Shown here piece by piece: positions 9,724-19,197 of a DNA stretch of 56,487 nucleotides. The position numbers were made by a program, and so were the translations under genes. The stretch lies in assembly GCA_020027875.1 (NCBI GenBank), contig JAHRHA010000021.1:1-56487 (forward strand). Direction: 5' to 3'. Origin of the DNA: Micromonosporaceae bacterium. GTDB taxonomy: Bacteria > Actinomycetota > Actinomycetes > Mycobacteriales > Micromonosporaceae. Each line of letters starts with the position of its first letter. Within the stretch, counting starts at the first letter, position 1. Below the pieces are notes generated by a model that ran no database searches, was not told the DNA's origin, and worked only from the letters and a program-made list of their open reading frames with translations.

Positions 9724-9797
9724 CAGCGTCGATCATGACCTGGAGGTCATGATCGACGCTGTTTCACGACCGTCAGCTCATGATCACGGCGATCTTG
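9724..9797. repeat. Dispersed palindromic repeat, copy A
   Basis: A perfect inverted repeat at 9724-9761: two 18-nt arms (CAGCGTCGATCATGACCT and its complement) around GG. It is followed by a conserved flank GTTTCACGACCGTCAGCTC then ATGATCACGGCGATCTTG. It lies between convergent ctaF and the phospholipase gene. Confidence 0.9.
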
Positions 9798-9802
9798 AGG
9801 GG

Positions 9803-10351
9803 CTAGCCGGGGCGGCTAGCCTTCGCCTGGGCCTTCAGGCCCTCTGCCTTGAGCTGGGCGGCGCGGTCGAGGTCGGTCTTCGTCACCATTGCGCTGCCGA
9901 AGGCCCGCACGGCCTGATAGTAGGACCAAGCCAGGCTGTAGCAGGATCCACGGACCCAGAAGCTGTACGTGGCGCATTTGGCCTTGAGGTCGAAGTAGAA
10001 CGAGTCATCGATGCGCGGCTTGTTGGCCGGGAAGGCGCCGACCGACTTGTAGTTGCGATAGCCGAAGTCGTGCCGCCAACAGGGCAGCCGGAAGTCGAAT
10101 CCGAGCGGCTGGTCCGGGCTGCTCGAGCAGAAGTCCGTCGACCAGTCGAAGGCGTACTCGGTCCAGGCGCCCTGATTCAGCCGGGCACCGTTCCAGGCGT
10201 TGTAGCTGGGCGAGTTGGGCTGACTCCAGCTGGACATCACCGACAGCTTCTGTTCGATGGTTACCGCGGCCGCGGGGGCGGCGGTCGCCAGGACGAGCGC
10301 GACGCCCGCGACGGGCCCGAGCAGGATCGTAGTGAGGCGCCGGGGGATCAT
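9803..10351 (-). CDS. Secreted phospholipase A2 (prokaryotic type)
   Basis: Extracellular lipase cleaving the sn-2 acyl chain of phospholipids. 182 aa with a signal peptide (RR.., hydrophobic core, ATAAPAAA cleavage region, about residues 1-28). The catalytic motif CWRHDFGYRNYK contains the His-Asp pair; the flanking DFCSSSPDQPLGFDFRLPC and KCATYSFWVRGSC provide four cysteines for two disulfides, as in the Streptomyces violaceoruber-type enzyme. ATG start with GAGGTG 6 nt upstream. It interrupts the ctaC-ctaF / qcr block and is monocistronic. Confidence 0.88.
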   Translation of the reverse strand: MIPRRLTTILLGPVAGVALVLATAAPAAAVTIEQKLSVMSSWSQPNSPSYNAWNGARLNQGAWTEYAFDWSTDFCSSSPDQPLGFDFRLPCWRHDFGYRNYKSVGAFPANKPRIDDSFYFDLKAKCATYSFWVRGSCYSLAWSYYQAVRAFGSAMVTKTDLDRAAQLKAEGLKAQAKASRPG

Positions 10352-10463
10352 GCTTCACCTCGGAAAGGCAGGGGACGGGGGAGTTACTGCCTTAACGATT
10401 CTTGTGGCCCGATGGCACCGAGAGAAGTCCCCTGACATACCTGAACGACGCAACTACCCGACA

Positions 10464-10521
10464 CAACTGCCCGGTAGCTGCTGTCTCAGGCGGGCCCGAG
10501 ACGGCAACTACCGGGCAGTTG
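10464..10521 (-). terminator. Long hairpin downstream of qcrB
   Basis: Arms CAACTGCCCGGTAGCTGC (from 10464) and GCAACTACCGGGCAGTTG (to 10521) pair over 17 of 18 positions. An inner GTCTC/GAGAC pair lies in the loop. It begins just past the qcrB stop (10537, minus strand). Likely terminator of the qcr operon. A further partial copy of the arm sequence lies at about 10449. Confidence 0.5.
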
Positions 10522-10536
10522 CGGAAATCTGGTGGA

Positions 10537-12183
10537 TCAGTGCTGCTGCGTACCCGCATCCTCGAGTTGCTGAGGCGGTACCGCCGGCGACACGGGTGTG
10601 GCGGCCGGGGGCAGCGCCGGTGTGGCTGGTTTCTCGATCGGGAAGAAGAAGCCCCGCACAGCAGGCGCGATCGCGCCGAGGCGGTTCATCTTCTTCGGAA
10701 CGGGAGCGCCAGCGTAATCCAGGGCGCCGTGGCCGTGCGCGTCGGCTGGGGCGAGCGGCTGGTGCACCTCCATGAAGCGGCCGTCGGGCAGGCGTCTGAT
10801 AATGCCGGTCTCGACGCCGTGCACCAGCACCTCACGGTCGTGCTGCTGCAGGCCAAGGCAGATGCGGTAGGTCAGGTAGTACGCGATGGGCGGCACCAGC
10901 AGGATGCCGATGCGGCCCGCCCAGGTCGTCGCGTTGAGGCTGATGTCGAACGCCTCGGCGATGACGTCGTTGGCGCCCGAGAGGACCAGCACCAGGTAGA
11001 AGCCGATCGCCATGGCGCCAAGGGCAGTACGCGCCGGCACGTCCCGCGGACGCTGCAGCAGGTGGTGTGCCTGCTTGTCTCTTCGCAGCCTCGCCTCGAT
11101 GAACGGATAGAGCATCGGCAGCACCGTGAGGAGCCCGGGCAGGACGAGCGTCGGCCAGAAGATGGCCGGGATAGTGTAGCCGTCACCGAGGGGTATGTGG
11201 ATATCCCAGGCCGGCATGAGCCGCGTTGAGCCGTCGAGGAACATGACATACCAGTCCGGCTGGCTCCCCGCGGAGACGACCGCCGTCTTGTACGGGCCGA
11301 ACAGCCAGATCGGGTTGATCTGCAGCAGCCCGCCCAGCAGCGCGATGACGCCGAACACGATCATGAAGAACCCGCCGCCCTTCGCGGCGAAACCGGGGAA
11401 CATGCGGATGCCGACCACGTTGTGGTTGGTCCGGCCCGGACCCGGCCACTGGGTGTGCTTCTGCTTCACCACCAGGCCTATATGCACGACGATCAGGGCG
11501 AGGATGATTCCCGGGACCAGGAACACGTGCAATATGTAGAGACGCGGCAGGATCTCGGTGGCAGGAAACTCCCCGCCGAAGAGCGACGTGGCGACCCACG
11601 ACCCCACGAGCGGGATCGACAGGACGATCGCATCGGCGATCCGGAGGCCCGTGCCGGACAGCGCGTCGTCCGGCAGCGAGTAGCCGGCGAAGCCCTCGGT
11701 GAGACCCAGCCAGAACAGGCTGAGACCAATGATCCAGTTCAGCTCCCGCGGCTTGCGGAAAGCACCAGTGAAGAAGATCCGGAACATGTGGATCACGATT
11801 GCGGCCATGAAGAGCAGGGCGGCCCAGTGGTGCATTTGGCGCATGATCAGGCCGCCGCGGACGTCGAACGAGATGTTCAGCGACGTCTCGTACGCCTTGC
11901 TCATCTCGATGCCCCGCAGCGGCGCGTAGCTGCCGTCGTACGTGGTTTCTGCCATCGACGGGTCGAAGAAGAGGGCCAGGAAGGTGCCAGTCAGCAGGAG
12001 CGTGATGAACGAGTAGAGCGCGATCTCGCCCAGCATGAACGACCAGTGGTCCGGGAAGACCTTGTTGAACACCCGCCGCAGCGGGGTCGCCACCTGGAAC
12101 CGTTCGTCGATCCCCTGCGCCGTCGCCTCGGGCACCTTCGCCAGGTCGAGCCTGCGGCGGCGATTGGTCTTCGCGGGTGTCAT
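10537..12183 (-). CDS. qcrB: Cytochrome bc1 complex cytochrome b subunit
   Basis: Membrane core of the bc1 complex, oxidising menaquinol and holding hemes bL and bH. 548 aa, about nine transmembrane helices and a long C-terminal tail typical of actinobacteria. Heme-ligating histidines are visible in RQMHHW, IVIHMFR, YILHVFL and IVVHIGL. The Qo-site loop is PDWY where other bacteria have PEWY. The tail after about residue 480 is Ala/Pro-rich ([12 protein letters not shown]). Its ATG overlaps the qcrA stop by 4 nt. It is last in the ctaE-qcrC-qcrA-qcrB series, and a strong hairpin follows. Confidence 0.96.
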   Translation of the reverse strand: MTPAKTNRRRRLDLAKVPEATAQGIDERFQVATPLRRVFNKVFPDHWSFMLGEIALYSFITLLLTGTFLALFFDPSMAETTYDGSYAPLRGIEMSKAYETSLNISFDVRGGLIMRQMHHWAALLFMAAIVIHMFRIFFTGAFRKPRELNWIIGLSLFWLGLTEGFAGYSLPDDALSGTGLRIADAIVLSIPLVGSWVATSLFGGEFPATEILPRLYILHVFLVPGIILALIVVHIGLVVKQKHTQWPGPGRTNHNVVGIRMFPGFAAKGGGFFMIVFGVIALLGGLLQINPIWLFGPYKTAVVSAGSQPDWYVMFLDGSTRLMPAWDIHIPLGDGYTIPAIFWPTLVLPGLLTVLPMLYPFIEARLRRDKQAHHLLQRPRDVPARTALGAMAIGFYLVLVLSGANDVIAEAFDISLNATTWAGRIGILLVPPIAYYLTYRICLGLQQHDREVLVHGVETGIIRRLPDGRFMEVHQPLAPADAHGHGALDYAGAPVPKKMNRLGAIAPAVRGFFFPIEKPATPALPPAATPVSPAVPPQQLEDAGTQQH

Positions 12184-13310
12184 GGCCGCTCCCAGTAGGC
12201 CGGTCCGATCGCCTCAAGGAAGTCCGACTTCGCCACGAAGAGCCCATCTTCGAGCTCGAGCGGCAGCATGGGCAGCCGCCGAGTGGCGGGGCCGAAGATC
12301 GGCTTGGCTTGATCGGTAATGAGGAACTGCGACTGGTGGCATGGGCACAGCAGGCGGTTGGTCTGCTGCTCATAGAGGCTCGCCGGGCAGCCGGCGTGGG
12401 TGCAGATCTTCGAGTACGCCACGAAGTTGCCCCACATGCCCTCGACCGGCCGCGACTCGGGGTCGTTGGCCATGGCAAGGGCGATGCTGCCCCGAAGCCG
12501 TTGCGCGTCCGCCTCGCGGAGCTGGATCAGCAGCACCGGGGAGTCGGCCCACACGTTGGTCGCTCCATGCGGTATCCCCGGGAAGACCGTCATCTGTCCA
12601 CCGACGCTGACGTCTTCGGGACGAATCGGCGTACCGTCCTCACGCGTCAAGCGTACTTTGTTGCCGTTGTTGTTCTTGGGGTTCCATCCCGTGTTGAGCA
12701 GGATCGGTTCCGGTGAATTGGGGTTCTTGATCAGCGCTCCGACCAGCGGCGCCACCGCCGCGAGGCCGAGCGCCCCGGCCGGGAGCAGGAACGCCGCCTT
12801 CAGCAGCGGGCGACGCCTGATCCCGGTTTCGTCGACCAGGTTGAGCATCGTCGCGCCGGTGAGGGCCTGCTCATCGCGGGGGGACGCACCGTCGTGACGG
12901 TCCTGCACCGCGATCTCGTCGGGCAGCAACTTCTTCGCCCACAGGATGATCGCGGCGCCAAGCAGGAACAGCGAGCCGCCGAGGCCCAGGCCGAGCAGGG
13001 GCGTGTAGAGCTTCGAGGGGTTCGCGCCGGCCTCATAGTGGAACGGCCACCAGATGTACGCCGCCACGAACCCGAACCCGAGCAGGCCGCTCAGGGTAAG
13101 CAGGAGCGCGATGCTGCGCTCCACCCTCTTTTCGGCCTTGGTGCCGGGCGCTGGGAAGCGGGGTGCGTAGTGGACGATCTCCACCCCGTCCCGCCGGGCG
13201 CCCTCACGGACCAGGTCGAACCGGTTAAGCGAAGCGTCGTTGACATCAAAGTTCTCCACACCTGAAGCGCCGCCGCCTGCGTCAGCGTCGTGTGTGTGCA
13301 CCGTGGTCAT
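12180..13310 (-). CDS. qcrA: Cytochrome bc1 complex Rieske iron-sulfur subunit
   Basis: Accepts electrons from menaquinol through a [2Fe-2S] cluster. From ATG 13310 it is 376 aa: three predicted N-terminal transmembrane segments (about residues 67-90, 105-125 and 170-192), the actinobacterial arrangement, then the Rieske domain. The cluster ligands are in CTHAGC and CPCHQSQF, which also give the disulfide cysteines. The start was chosen because ATGA overlaps the qcrC stop (13307-13310); the open frame continues upstream only as a shadow of qcrC. Confidence 0.95.
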   Translation of the reverse strand: MTTVHTHDADAGGGASGVENFDVNDASLNRFDLVREGARRDGVEIVHYAPRFPAPGTKAEKRVERSIALLLTLSGLLGFGFVAAYIWWPFHYEAGANPSKLYTPLLGLGLGGSLFLLGAAIILWAKKLLPDEIAVQDRHDGASPRDEQALTGATMLNLVDETGIRRRPLLKAAFLLPAGALGLAAVAPLVGALIKNPNSPEPILLNTGWNPKNNNGNKVRLTREDGTPIRPEDVSVGGQMTVFPGIPHGATNVWADSPVLLIQLREADAQRLRGSIALAMANDPESRPVEGMWGNFVAYSKICTHAGCPASLYEQQTNRLLCPCHQSQFLITDQAKPIFGPATRRLPMLPLELEDGLFVAKSDFLEAIGPAYWERP

Positions 13311-14143
13311 GACTTCCCCGCAATCCACAGCGTGGTGAAGACGATCGCCACCATCCCGATGAGGAAGATGGCCAGGCCCTCGGGCACCGGGCCTACGCGG
13401 CCAAGACCCCAGCCGCCCGGATCCGGATCGGTCTGCAGGTTCTGGATGTAGGCGATGATGTCGCGCTTCTCGTCCGGCGTGAGCTGGTTGTCGCCGAACA
13501 CTGGCATGCTCGACGGGCCGGTGAGCATCGCCGCGTAGATCTCGCGATCGGTCGACTCCTCCAGCGTCGGGGCGGACTTGCCCGACGACAGTGCCCCGCC
13601 GCCGGCCCCGAAGGCGTGGCATGAGGAGCAGTTCACCCGGAACAGCTCGCCACCGTGCGCGACATCGCCGCCCTTGCCCAGGTCTTCGCCGGGCAGGGGC
13701 AGCTCCGGGCCGTCGCCCAGGGCCTGGATGTACGCGCCGATCTGGCGGGCCTGGTCGAGGGTGAACTGCGGGGTCTTGCGCTCCGCCTGTGCCCCCTGAC
13801 TTGTCAGCGGCATCCGGCCGGTGCCGACCTGGAACTCCACCGCCGCGGAGCCGACTCCGATGAGGCTGGGGCCCCTGTCCGGCACTCCTTGAGCGTTTCG
13901 TCCGTGGCAGGAGATGCAGCTGGTCTCGAAGAGCTGCTTTCCTTCTGCGGCGGCCGGCGACAGCACCACCTCGTCGTCAGCGGTGGCCTGCATGCCCGGC
14001 GAGAACGCAGTGTAGAGGCCGCCAACGACGATCAGGGCCGCCAGCAGGCGCGCCGTGGTGCCAATCCGGCGGCGCAGCTTGCCCGGCGGGCCGGCGGGGC
14101 GGCGCAGCGGGCTCCGCTTACGCCTCTCAGGGGGAGCAGTCAT
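13307..14143 (-). CDS. qcrC: Cytochrome bc1 complex diheme cytochrome c subunit
   Basis: Diheme c-type cytochrome that passes electrons straight to the aa3 oxidase, replacing a soluble cytochrome c. 278 aa from ATG 14143, with AAGGTGAGG just upstream. An N-terminal transmembrane anchor (about residues 32-50) is followed by two heme-binding motifs, CISCH and CSSCH, each with a downstream Met (for example SSMPVFGDN for the second). A C-terminal helix (LAIFLIGMVAIVFTTLWI) closes the protein. It overlaps qcrA by 4 nt, and ctaE ends about 70 nt upstream. Confidence 0.95.
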   Translation of the reverse strand: MTAPPERRKRSPLRRPAGPPGKLRRRIGTTARLLAALIVVGGLYTAFSPGMQATADDEVVLSPAAAEGKQLFETSCISCHGRNAQGVPDRGPSLIGVGSAAVEFQVGTGRMPLTSQGAQAERKTPQFTLDQARQIGAYIQALGDGPELPLPGEDLGKGGDVAHGGELFRVNCSSCHAFGAGGGALSSGKSAPTLEESTDREIYAAMLTGPSSMPVFGDNQLTPDEKRDIIAYIQNLQTDPDPGGWGLGRVGPVPEGLAIFLIGMVAIVFTTLWIAGKS

Positions 14144-14213
14144 GGCCTCACCTTGGTCGGTCGGTCCTGATTCACTGTGACGCGATGCCGGGGTCCAGCG
14201 TGACAACCCGTGG

Positions 14214-14819
14214 TCATTTGAGGAAGTAGATCATGGAGAAGAGCGCGATCCACACGAGGTCGACGAAGTGCCAGTAATACGACACGACGATGGCCGCGGT
14301 CGCCTGGGCCGGCGTGAACCGGCTCAGCGTCGTACGGATCATGAAGTAGATGAAGGCGACGAGCCCGCCCGTGACGTGCAGCCCGTGAAACCCGGTCGTG
14401 AGGTAGTACATCGAGCCGTAGCCATCGGCATTGATCTTCACGCCCTCGTCGACCAGGGAGCGGTACTCGTTCACCTGGCCGAGCACGAAGGCCAGGCCCA
14501 TCAGGAAGGTCAGCGCGAACCACCGGCGCAGGCCGTAGACGTCGCCACGCTCCGCCCGGAACACACCCATCTGGCACGTGATGGACGACAAGACCAGGAT
14601 GATCGTGAACGTCAGGGCGTAGGGCAGGTTCAGCACCTGCGTGTGCTCCGCCCACTCCTTCTGACCGAGCTCGGTGGCGCGAATCGAGAAGTACATGGCG
14701 AAGAGCGCCGCGAAGAACATGAGCTCGCTGGAGAGCCAGACGATGGTTCCGACGCTGACCATGTTGGGCCTGGTCAGTGAGTGAATCTGGCTTCTCGGAA
14801 TGGCTTGGGCCGCAGTCAC
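14214..14819 (-). CDS. ctaE: Cytochrome c oxidase subunit III
   Basis: Integral membrane subunit of the aa3 oxidase. 201 aa from GTG 14819, about the usual size, with five hydrophobic helices and the typical segments [23 protein letters not shown] and [11 protein letters not shown]. The start is inferred from homolog length; no good Shine-Dalgarno is seen and an upstream extension of the frame is possible. Head of the ctaE-qcrC-qcrA-qcrB run, as in mycobacteria, linking the oxidase to the bc1 complex genetically as well as physically. Confidence 0.94.
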   Translation of the reverse strand: MTAAQAIPRSQIHSLTRPNMVSVGTIVWLSSELMFFAALFAMYFSIRATELGQKEWAEHTQVLNLPYALTFTIILVLSSITCQMGVFRAERGDVYGLRRWFALTFLMGLAFVLGQVNEYRSLVDEGVKINADGYGSMYYLTTGFHGLHVTGGLVAFIYFMIRTTLSRFTPAQATAAIVVSYYWHFVDLVWIALFSMIYFLK

Positions 14820-14991
14820 GCGGTCATTATTGCCCGTGATCGCCCGTCCGCGTGCCCGGGGTGGGGAAGCCGCGTGTCGAATGGCGCTGAACTGGACTTT
14901 CGGATGAGCTTTTCCTGACGACCGCCGGTTTCGCGACACCCATCGCAGGCCCGCCGTCGCTACGCGTGAGCACCAGGCTTAACCTCGGTCC

Positions 14992-15984
14992 GTGACCGTG
15001 CTGGCCCACGGGGGTGACAGCACCCCGCTCACCCCCGCGGCTCTGTTTACGCAGGCGGAGCCGCTGTCGCTGGCGGCTGCCGGGTTGGTGGTCGCGGCTG
15101 GGCTCTACCTGTGGGGGGTAGCGCGGCTGCGTCAGCGCGGTGACCGATGGCCGATCGGACGTACCGCGGTCTTCCTGATCGGCCTGCTGTCGATCGCGGT
15201 GGTGACCCTGAGCGGGCTTGCCGCGTACGACACGACCTTGCTCTCCGTGCACATGGTGCAGCACATGGTGCTCTCGATGATCGCGCCGATCTTCCTGGCG
15301 CTCGGCGCCCCCGTAACACTCGCCCTGCGTACCCTCGCACCGGCGCCGCGACGCATGCTGCTGACCGTTCTACACAGTCGGGCCGCCCGGTTCTTCACCT
15401 TCCCGATCGTGTCGTACGGCCTGTTCGTGGCCAGCCCGTTCGCGCTCTACTTCTCCGGTCTTTACCGGGCCTCGCTGGAGCACCAGTGGGTGCATGAGAT
15501 TGTGCACCTGCACTTCCTGATCGTCGGCTGCCTGTTCTTCTGGCCGCTGATCGGGCTCGACCCACTGCCGGGTCGGATGTCCTATCCGCTGCGGGCGCTG
15601 CTCATGTTCCTTTCGGTGCCGTTCCACACCGTGCTGGGCCTCACCGTGATGCAGTCCGCGGGTCTCCTCGGCGGCGACTGGTATCCAGCACTGGAGCTGG
15701 GCTGGGCCGATCCGTTCGAGGACCAGCGCCTTGCCGGCGGGATCCTGTGGGCCGGTGGGGAGTTCGTCGCGGTGGCCATGCTCGGGGCGCTGGTGTTCCA
15801 GTGGATGCGGGAGTCCGAACGGGAGGCCCGCCGGATCGACCGCGCCCTGGACCGGGCCGAGGCGGCCGACCGACGCGCAGCCGACCGACGCGCAGCCGAT
15901 CAGCATGAGGACGGCCATCATGCGGACGGCCATCATGCGGACGGCCATCATGCGGACGGCCAATCGGCGAGGGCCAAGCCATGA
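14992..15984 (+). CDS. Cytochrome c oxidase assembly protein, CtaG (caa3) type
   Basis: Polytopic membrane protein (about seven helices over residues 20-270) of the caa3_CtaG family, thought to help deliver copper to the oxidase. Conserved histidine-bearing segments are visible: VHMVQHMVL, HEIVHLHFL and VPFHTVLGL. The C-terminal 50 residues are unusual: DRRAAD repeats, then three HHADG-type repeats made by a 15-bp minisatellite (15909-15961). The result is a histidine-rich cytoplasmic tail that could bind metal. GTG start at 14992; divergent from ctaE and overlapping the next gene by 4 nt or closely spaced from it. Confidence 0.87.
   Translation: MTVLAHGGDSTPLTPAALFTQAEPLSLAAAGLVVAAGLYLWGVARLRQRGDRWPIGRTAVFLIGLLSIAVVTLSGLAAYDTTLLSVHMVQHMVLSMIAPIFLALGAPVTLALRTLAPAPRRMLLTVLHSRAARFFTFPIVSYGLFVASPFALYFSGLYRASLEHQWVHEIVHLHFLIVGCLFFWPLIGLDPLPGRMSYPLRALLMFLSVPFHTVLGLTVMQSAGLLGGDWYPALELGWADPFEDQRLAGGILWAGGEFVAVAMLGALVFQWMRESEREARRIDRALDRAEAADRRAADRRAADQHEDGHHADGHHADGHHADGQSARAKP
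15909..15961. repeat. 15-bp in-frame minisatellite in ctaG-like gene
   Basis: Three exact copies of GGACGGCCATCATGC and a partial fourth, encoding DGHHA repeats. Identity of the units suggests recent slippage. Confidence 0.9.
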
Positions 15985-16022
15985 GTACCATCAGCGGGCA
16001 GCTACGAGGCGGAGAAACATCG

Positions 16023-16439
16023 ATGACTTCAGACGTGCGCACCAGCACTGTCCTGCTCTACAGCCACGACCCGGCGGTCCGCGACCACATGCGGCTGGCC
16101 ATCGGCGCGCACCCATCGGCGGATGTCGCCGTACGGTTTGTCGATGCTTCCACCCACGGCGAGGTGTTTCGCCTGGTGGACAGCGACGACATCGACCTGC
16201 TGGTGCTCGACGGCGAGGCGGCGCCGGCCGGTGGGCTCGGCATTTCTCGCCAGCTCAAGGACGAGGTCGAAGACCCTCCGCCGACATGTGTCGTGATCGC
16301 GCGGTCGGCGGATCGGTGGCTCGCCGCGTACGCCAGCGTCGATGTCACCCTGACCCATCCGCTTGACCCTCTGACTACCGGACAGACCGTCGCCGCGATA
16401 CTGCGTGACCGCGCCGCCGGGTTGCCCTCCCTTAGCTGA
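16023..16439 (+). CDS. Response-regulator-receiver-like protein, function unknown
   Basis: About 138 aa. Order of elements resembles a CheY-type receiver: [15 protein letters not shown] for strand 1/helix 1, [16 protein letters not shown] for the strand with the phospho-acceptor-like Asp, and [11 protein letters not shown]. The acidic pair and the C-terminal Lys of a true receiver are missing or displaced, so phosphorylation is doubtful. There is no output domain. The start at 16023 is chosen from the N-terminal motif position; an ATG at 15981, overlapping the ctaG-like stop, is an alternative adding 14 residues. Lies between the ctaG-like gene and trpD. Confidence 0.65.
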   Translation: MTSDVRTSTVLLYSHDPAVRDHMRLAIGAHPSADVAVRFVDASTHGEVFRLVDSDDIDLLVLDGEAAPAGGLGISRQLKDEVEDPPPTCVVIARSADRWLAAYASVDVTLTHPLDPLTTGQTVAAILRDRAAGLPSLS

Positions 16440-16507
16440 CGCCGACGAACCATCCGCGCACGCCGTCACCGGCCCGCCGCGAAACCCCCACCCTTCGGAG
16501 GCCCGCC

Positions 16508-17581
16508 ATGGGCGAACGCACCTGGTCCAATCTGCTCCTGACGCTGCTGCGCGGCGCGGAGCTTTCGACGTCGGATACGGCCTGGGCGATGGGCGAGATC
16601 ATGGCTGGCGAGGCCACCTCGGTACAGATCGCCGCCTTCGCCGTGGCGCTGCGCGCCAAGGGTGAGACGCCGGGCGAGATCGCCGGCCTGGTGGAGGCGA
16701 TGCTCGCCGCCGCTGTCCGCGTCGATCTGGGCGAGGTCCTCGGCCCGACGTCGGCGCGCGACGCCGTCGACGTGGTGGGTACGGGGGGCGATCGCGCCCA
16801 TACGGTCAACATCTCCACGATGGCCGCCATTGTGGTCGCTGGCGCCGGAGTACGGGTCGTCAAGCACGGCAACCGGGCGGCGTCGTCTTCCTGTGGCGCG
16901 GCCGATCTGCTGGAGCACTTGGGCGTTCCACTCGATCTCGGCCCGGCCGGGGTGGCCCATTGCGTGGCCGAGGCTGGCATCGGTTTCTGCTTCGCCCCGA
17001 GGTTTCACTCCGGGCTGCGGCACGCGGCCGTGCCCCGGCGCGAGATGGGCATCCCGACGGCGTTCAACTTCCTTGGCCCGCTGACCAACCCGGCGCAGCC
17101 GCGCGCGGCGGCCGTCGGCTGTGCGGACCAGCGCATGGCTGCGATCATGGCCGAAGTCTTCGCGCGGCGAGGCGACTCGGTCCTGGTCATGCGCGGCGAG
17201 GACGGGCTGGACGAGTTCACCACAACGGCGCCGACACGAGTCTGGGCGGTCTCGGGCGGAACGGTACAGGAGTTGGTCATCGACGCCGTCGATCTCGGCC
17301 TCGCCCGGGCGGCGGCGAGTGACCTGCGGGGCGGCGACGCCTCGGTCAACGCCGACGTGGCGCGGCGAGTCTTCGCCGGCGAGCCCGGCCCGGTGCGCGA
17401 CGCTGTCCTGGTCAACGCCGCGGCGGCGCTTGTCGCCTATGACGGCGGCATCGGGAGCGACGCGCCGAGCGCCCTGCGGGCCGGAATCGATCGGGCCGGC
17501 GCGGCCATCGACGCCGGCGCAGCCGCTGATGTCCTCGCCCGCTGGATCACGGTGGCTGAAGCGGCTCGCGCCGGCTCTTGA
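16508..17581 (+). CDS. trpD: Anthranilate phosphoribosyltransferase
   Basis: Second step of tryptophan synthesis, joining anthranilate to PRPP. 357 aa. The diagnostic motifs are present: [16 protein letters not shown] (PRPP loop), [24 protein letters not shown] and [10 protein letters not shown], and the metal-site [12 protein letters not shown] start with GGAGG about 7 nt upstream. It stands apart from other trp genes; the same isolated position beside ctaE is seen in mycobacteria (Rv2192c, from memory). Confidence 0.95.
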   Translation: MGERTWSNLLLTLLRGAELSTSDTAWAMGEIMAGEATSVQIAAFAVALRAKGETPGEIAGLVEAMLAAAVRVDLGEVLGPTSARDAVDVVGTGGDRAHTVNISTMAAIVVAGAGVRVVKHGNRAASSSCGAADLLEHLGVPLDLGPAGVAHCVAEAGIGFCFAPRFHSGLRHAAVPRREMGIPTAFNFLGPLTNPAQPRAAAVGCADQRMAAIMAEVFARRGDSVLVMRGEDGLDEFTTTAPTRVWAVSGGTVQELVIDAVDLGLARAAASDLRGGDASVNADVARRVFAGEPGPVRDAVLVNAAAALVAYDGGIGSDAPSALRAGIDRAGAAIDAGAAADVLARWITVAEAARAGS

Positions 17582-17605
17582 ACCTGGCGTCTGTCGGCGA
17601 GGCGG

Positions 17606-18196
17606 TCAGGGGCGGCGGCGCTGCCAGGTGAGCGGGAGCGCGATGCGGTGTGCGTGCTTGCCGTTCCACGACGGGGACAGACCGTGGCGGCCCAGCACGT
17701 CGACGACCTCATGCCCGATGGCGACCGATGCCGCCCGATCCTTGCTGGTGGCGCCGTAGCTCAGGTAGAGCGCCTCGCCGGCGACGGCCTGCTCCGTATC
17801 CTGGACATGAAAGAACGTGAAGCCCCTCGTGGACTGCCCGGCCTTCTCTGCCCGGTCGATCTCGTCGTGGATCTCGTGCGCGCCGCAGGTGCCACAGCAG
17901 CTGAAATGCTGGCGGGCGATGATGCCGGCGCCGTCGAGTTCGGCGAATGCGGCGTCGAGCCGGTCGCAGTCTGTCATGGTCGGCCAGGTGGTCTGCTCGG
18001 CGATGTGGGCTGCGAGCGCTAGCTCAGCAACCGCGCGGGCCGCGCCGCGGAACGCCTCCGGGTCGAGCGTTGCATCAGCGAACACGTCGGCCGCGTTGTC
18101 GACAATGTCGTCGATTGGCGCATAGCCCGAAGCGACCTGCACCTTGACGAAATCATGCAGGTCGTCGAAGTCCTCGGGGCTGAGCGCGTCCGTCAT
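17606..18196 (-). CDS. DUF6891-like protein, function unknown
   Basis: 196 aa from ATG 18196 (MTDALSPEDFDD). I recognise the pattern of an actinobacterial family of unknown function from memory: an N-terminal acidic helical part (FDDLHDFVKVQVASGY), then a central FSCCGTCGAHEI motif with three cysteines that could bind metal, then GFTFFHVQDTE and LYLSYGA. Ends close to the convergent trpD stop (24 nt). The frame extends to 18256 but would then overlap the neighbouring gene. Confidence 0.65.
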   Translation of the reverse strand: MTDALSPEDFDDLHDFVKVQVASGYAPIDDIVDNAADVFADATLDPEAFRGAARAVAELALAAHIAEQTTWPTMTDCDRLDAAFAELDGAGIIARQHFSCCGTCGAHEIHDEIDRAEKAGQSTRGFTFFHVQDTEQAVAGEALYLSYGATSKDRAASVAIGHEVVDVLGRHGLSPSWNGKHAHRIALPLTWQRRRP

Positions 18197-18227
18197 GGCA
18201 GCAGTGTGCCAGGCGCCGGCGACAGAT

Positions 18228-19130
18228 TCAGGCCCCATCGTGTTCGCGCTGGTCATGCCGCGCGGGTTGAGCCGAAGCGAACCGCGCGACCAGATCCGCC
18301 ACCGCGCCCGAGGCCCTCACCCACTTGAAGTGATCAAGGGGGGCTCCGGCATCCGCGCTGGTGAGATTGACCCGCTCGACCGGCGCAGTGTCCACCTTCG
18401 CGCACAGGTGATCAAGCGTTTCCCCCGGTGTGTACTCATCGCCCTCGACGCTGATGGCGAGCACCGGTGTGCGTACGGAAGACAGGGCGGACTCCGCGTC
18501 TACCCCGTCGATCAAGGGGAAGCGACCATGTCGGGCCGTATAACCCCAGTCCCTGATGACCCCGCGGGCCTGGCGGCCGCCGAAGCCCCAGCCCGGCCAG
18601 ACTCGGAGCAGCGCGGTGAGCGCCACGATCGACTGGGTGTAGGCGAGCACGCCGCGCGCCCGCGACCTCGGGTAGGACCTGTACCAGGGCAACCCGACCG
18701 CGACCAGCACGAGCCCATCGACGTCGGCGTCCGGGGTAACGGCGTACGGACTCAGGGCCAGGTGGAGCGCGCAGAGCTGGCCGCCGAGTGAGTGACCGAG
18801 CAGCACCACCCGCCGTCCGTCCAGGCGGGGCTTGAGGGCCGCGAGGACGGCGCCGACATCTCCGGTGAGCTCGGCGTACCCGTACCGCGACCGCCGCGAG
18901 GCCGGCGGCGTGCTGGAGCCGGTGCCGCGCAGGTCGACGACCACCACGCCGAGACCGGCCGAGTGCAGGCGCTGCGCGAGCGGCTGGTAGTAGCGGGCGG
19001 GCGTGCCCATCGCGGGCCACACCACAACCACCGGCGCGTCAGCAGCCGCAGGGTCGGGGTAGAGGTGCAGGCCGAGCCGGTCGGTCCCCCGGTCGAGGAA
19101 CTCCTGAATGTAGTCCGGCGACTGGGTCAT
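18228..19130 (-). CDS. Alpha/beta hydrolase (serine hydrolase)
   Basis: 300 aa with a complete alpha/beta-hydrolase triad pattern: nucleophile elbow LLGHSLGGQ, acid in SVEGDEYTP, and His in LDHFKW. An oxyanion-type VVWPAMGTPARYY segment lies near the N-terminus. It resembles acylglycerol-lipase-like or peptidase S33-like hydrolases; substrate unknown. The start ATG 19130 is chosen over the longer frame because the upstream part overlaps the promoter region of the divergent aldehyde dehydrogenase. Confidence 0.75.
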   Translation of the reverse strand: MTQSPDYIQEFLDRGTDRLGLHLYPDPAAADAPVVVVWPAMGTPARYYQPLAQRLHSAGLGVVVVDLRGTGSSTPPASRRSRYGYAELTGDVGAVLAALKPRLDGRRVVLLGHSLGGQLCALHLALSPYAVTPDADVDGLVLVAVGLPWYRSYPRSRARGVLAYTQSIVALTALLRVWPGWGFGGRQARGVIRDWGYTARHGRFPLIDGVDAESALSSVRTPVLAISVEGDEYTPGETLDHLCAKVDTAPVERVNLTSADAGAPLDHFKWVRASGAVADLVARFASAQPARHDQREHDGA

Positions 19131-19197
19131 GCGGACCAGCGTACCCAGGACGTTACTCACGGGTAGCTTTGCGGTCCGGCTGGTTAGGATGCGACAC

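Noticed and set aside
14140..14655. 171-aa minus-strand frame overlapping ctaE
   Set aside because: Same strand but a different frame; His/Arg/Gly-rich reading without motifs, while ctaE is clear.
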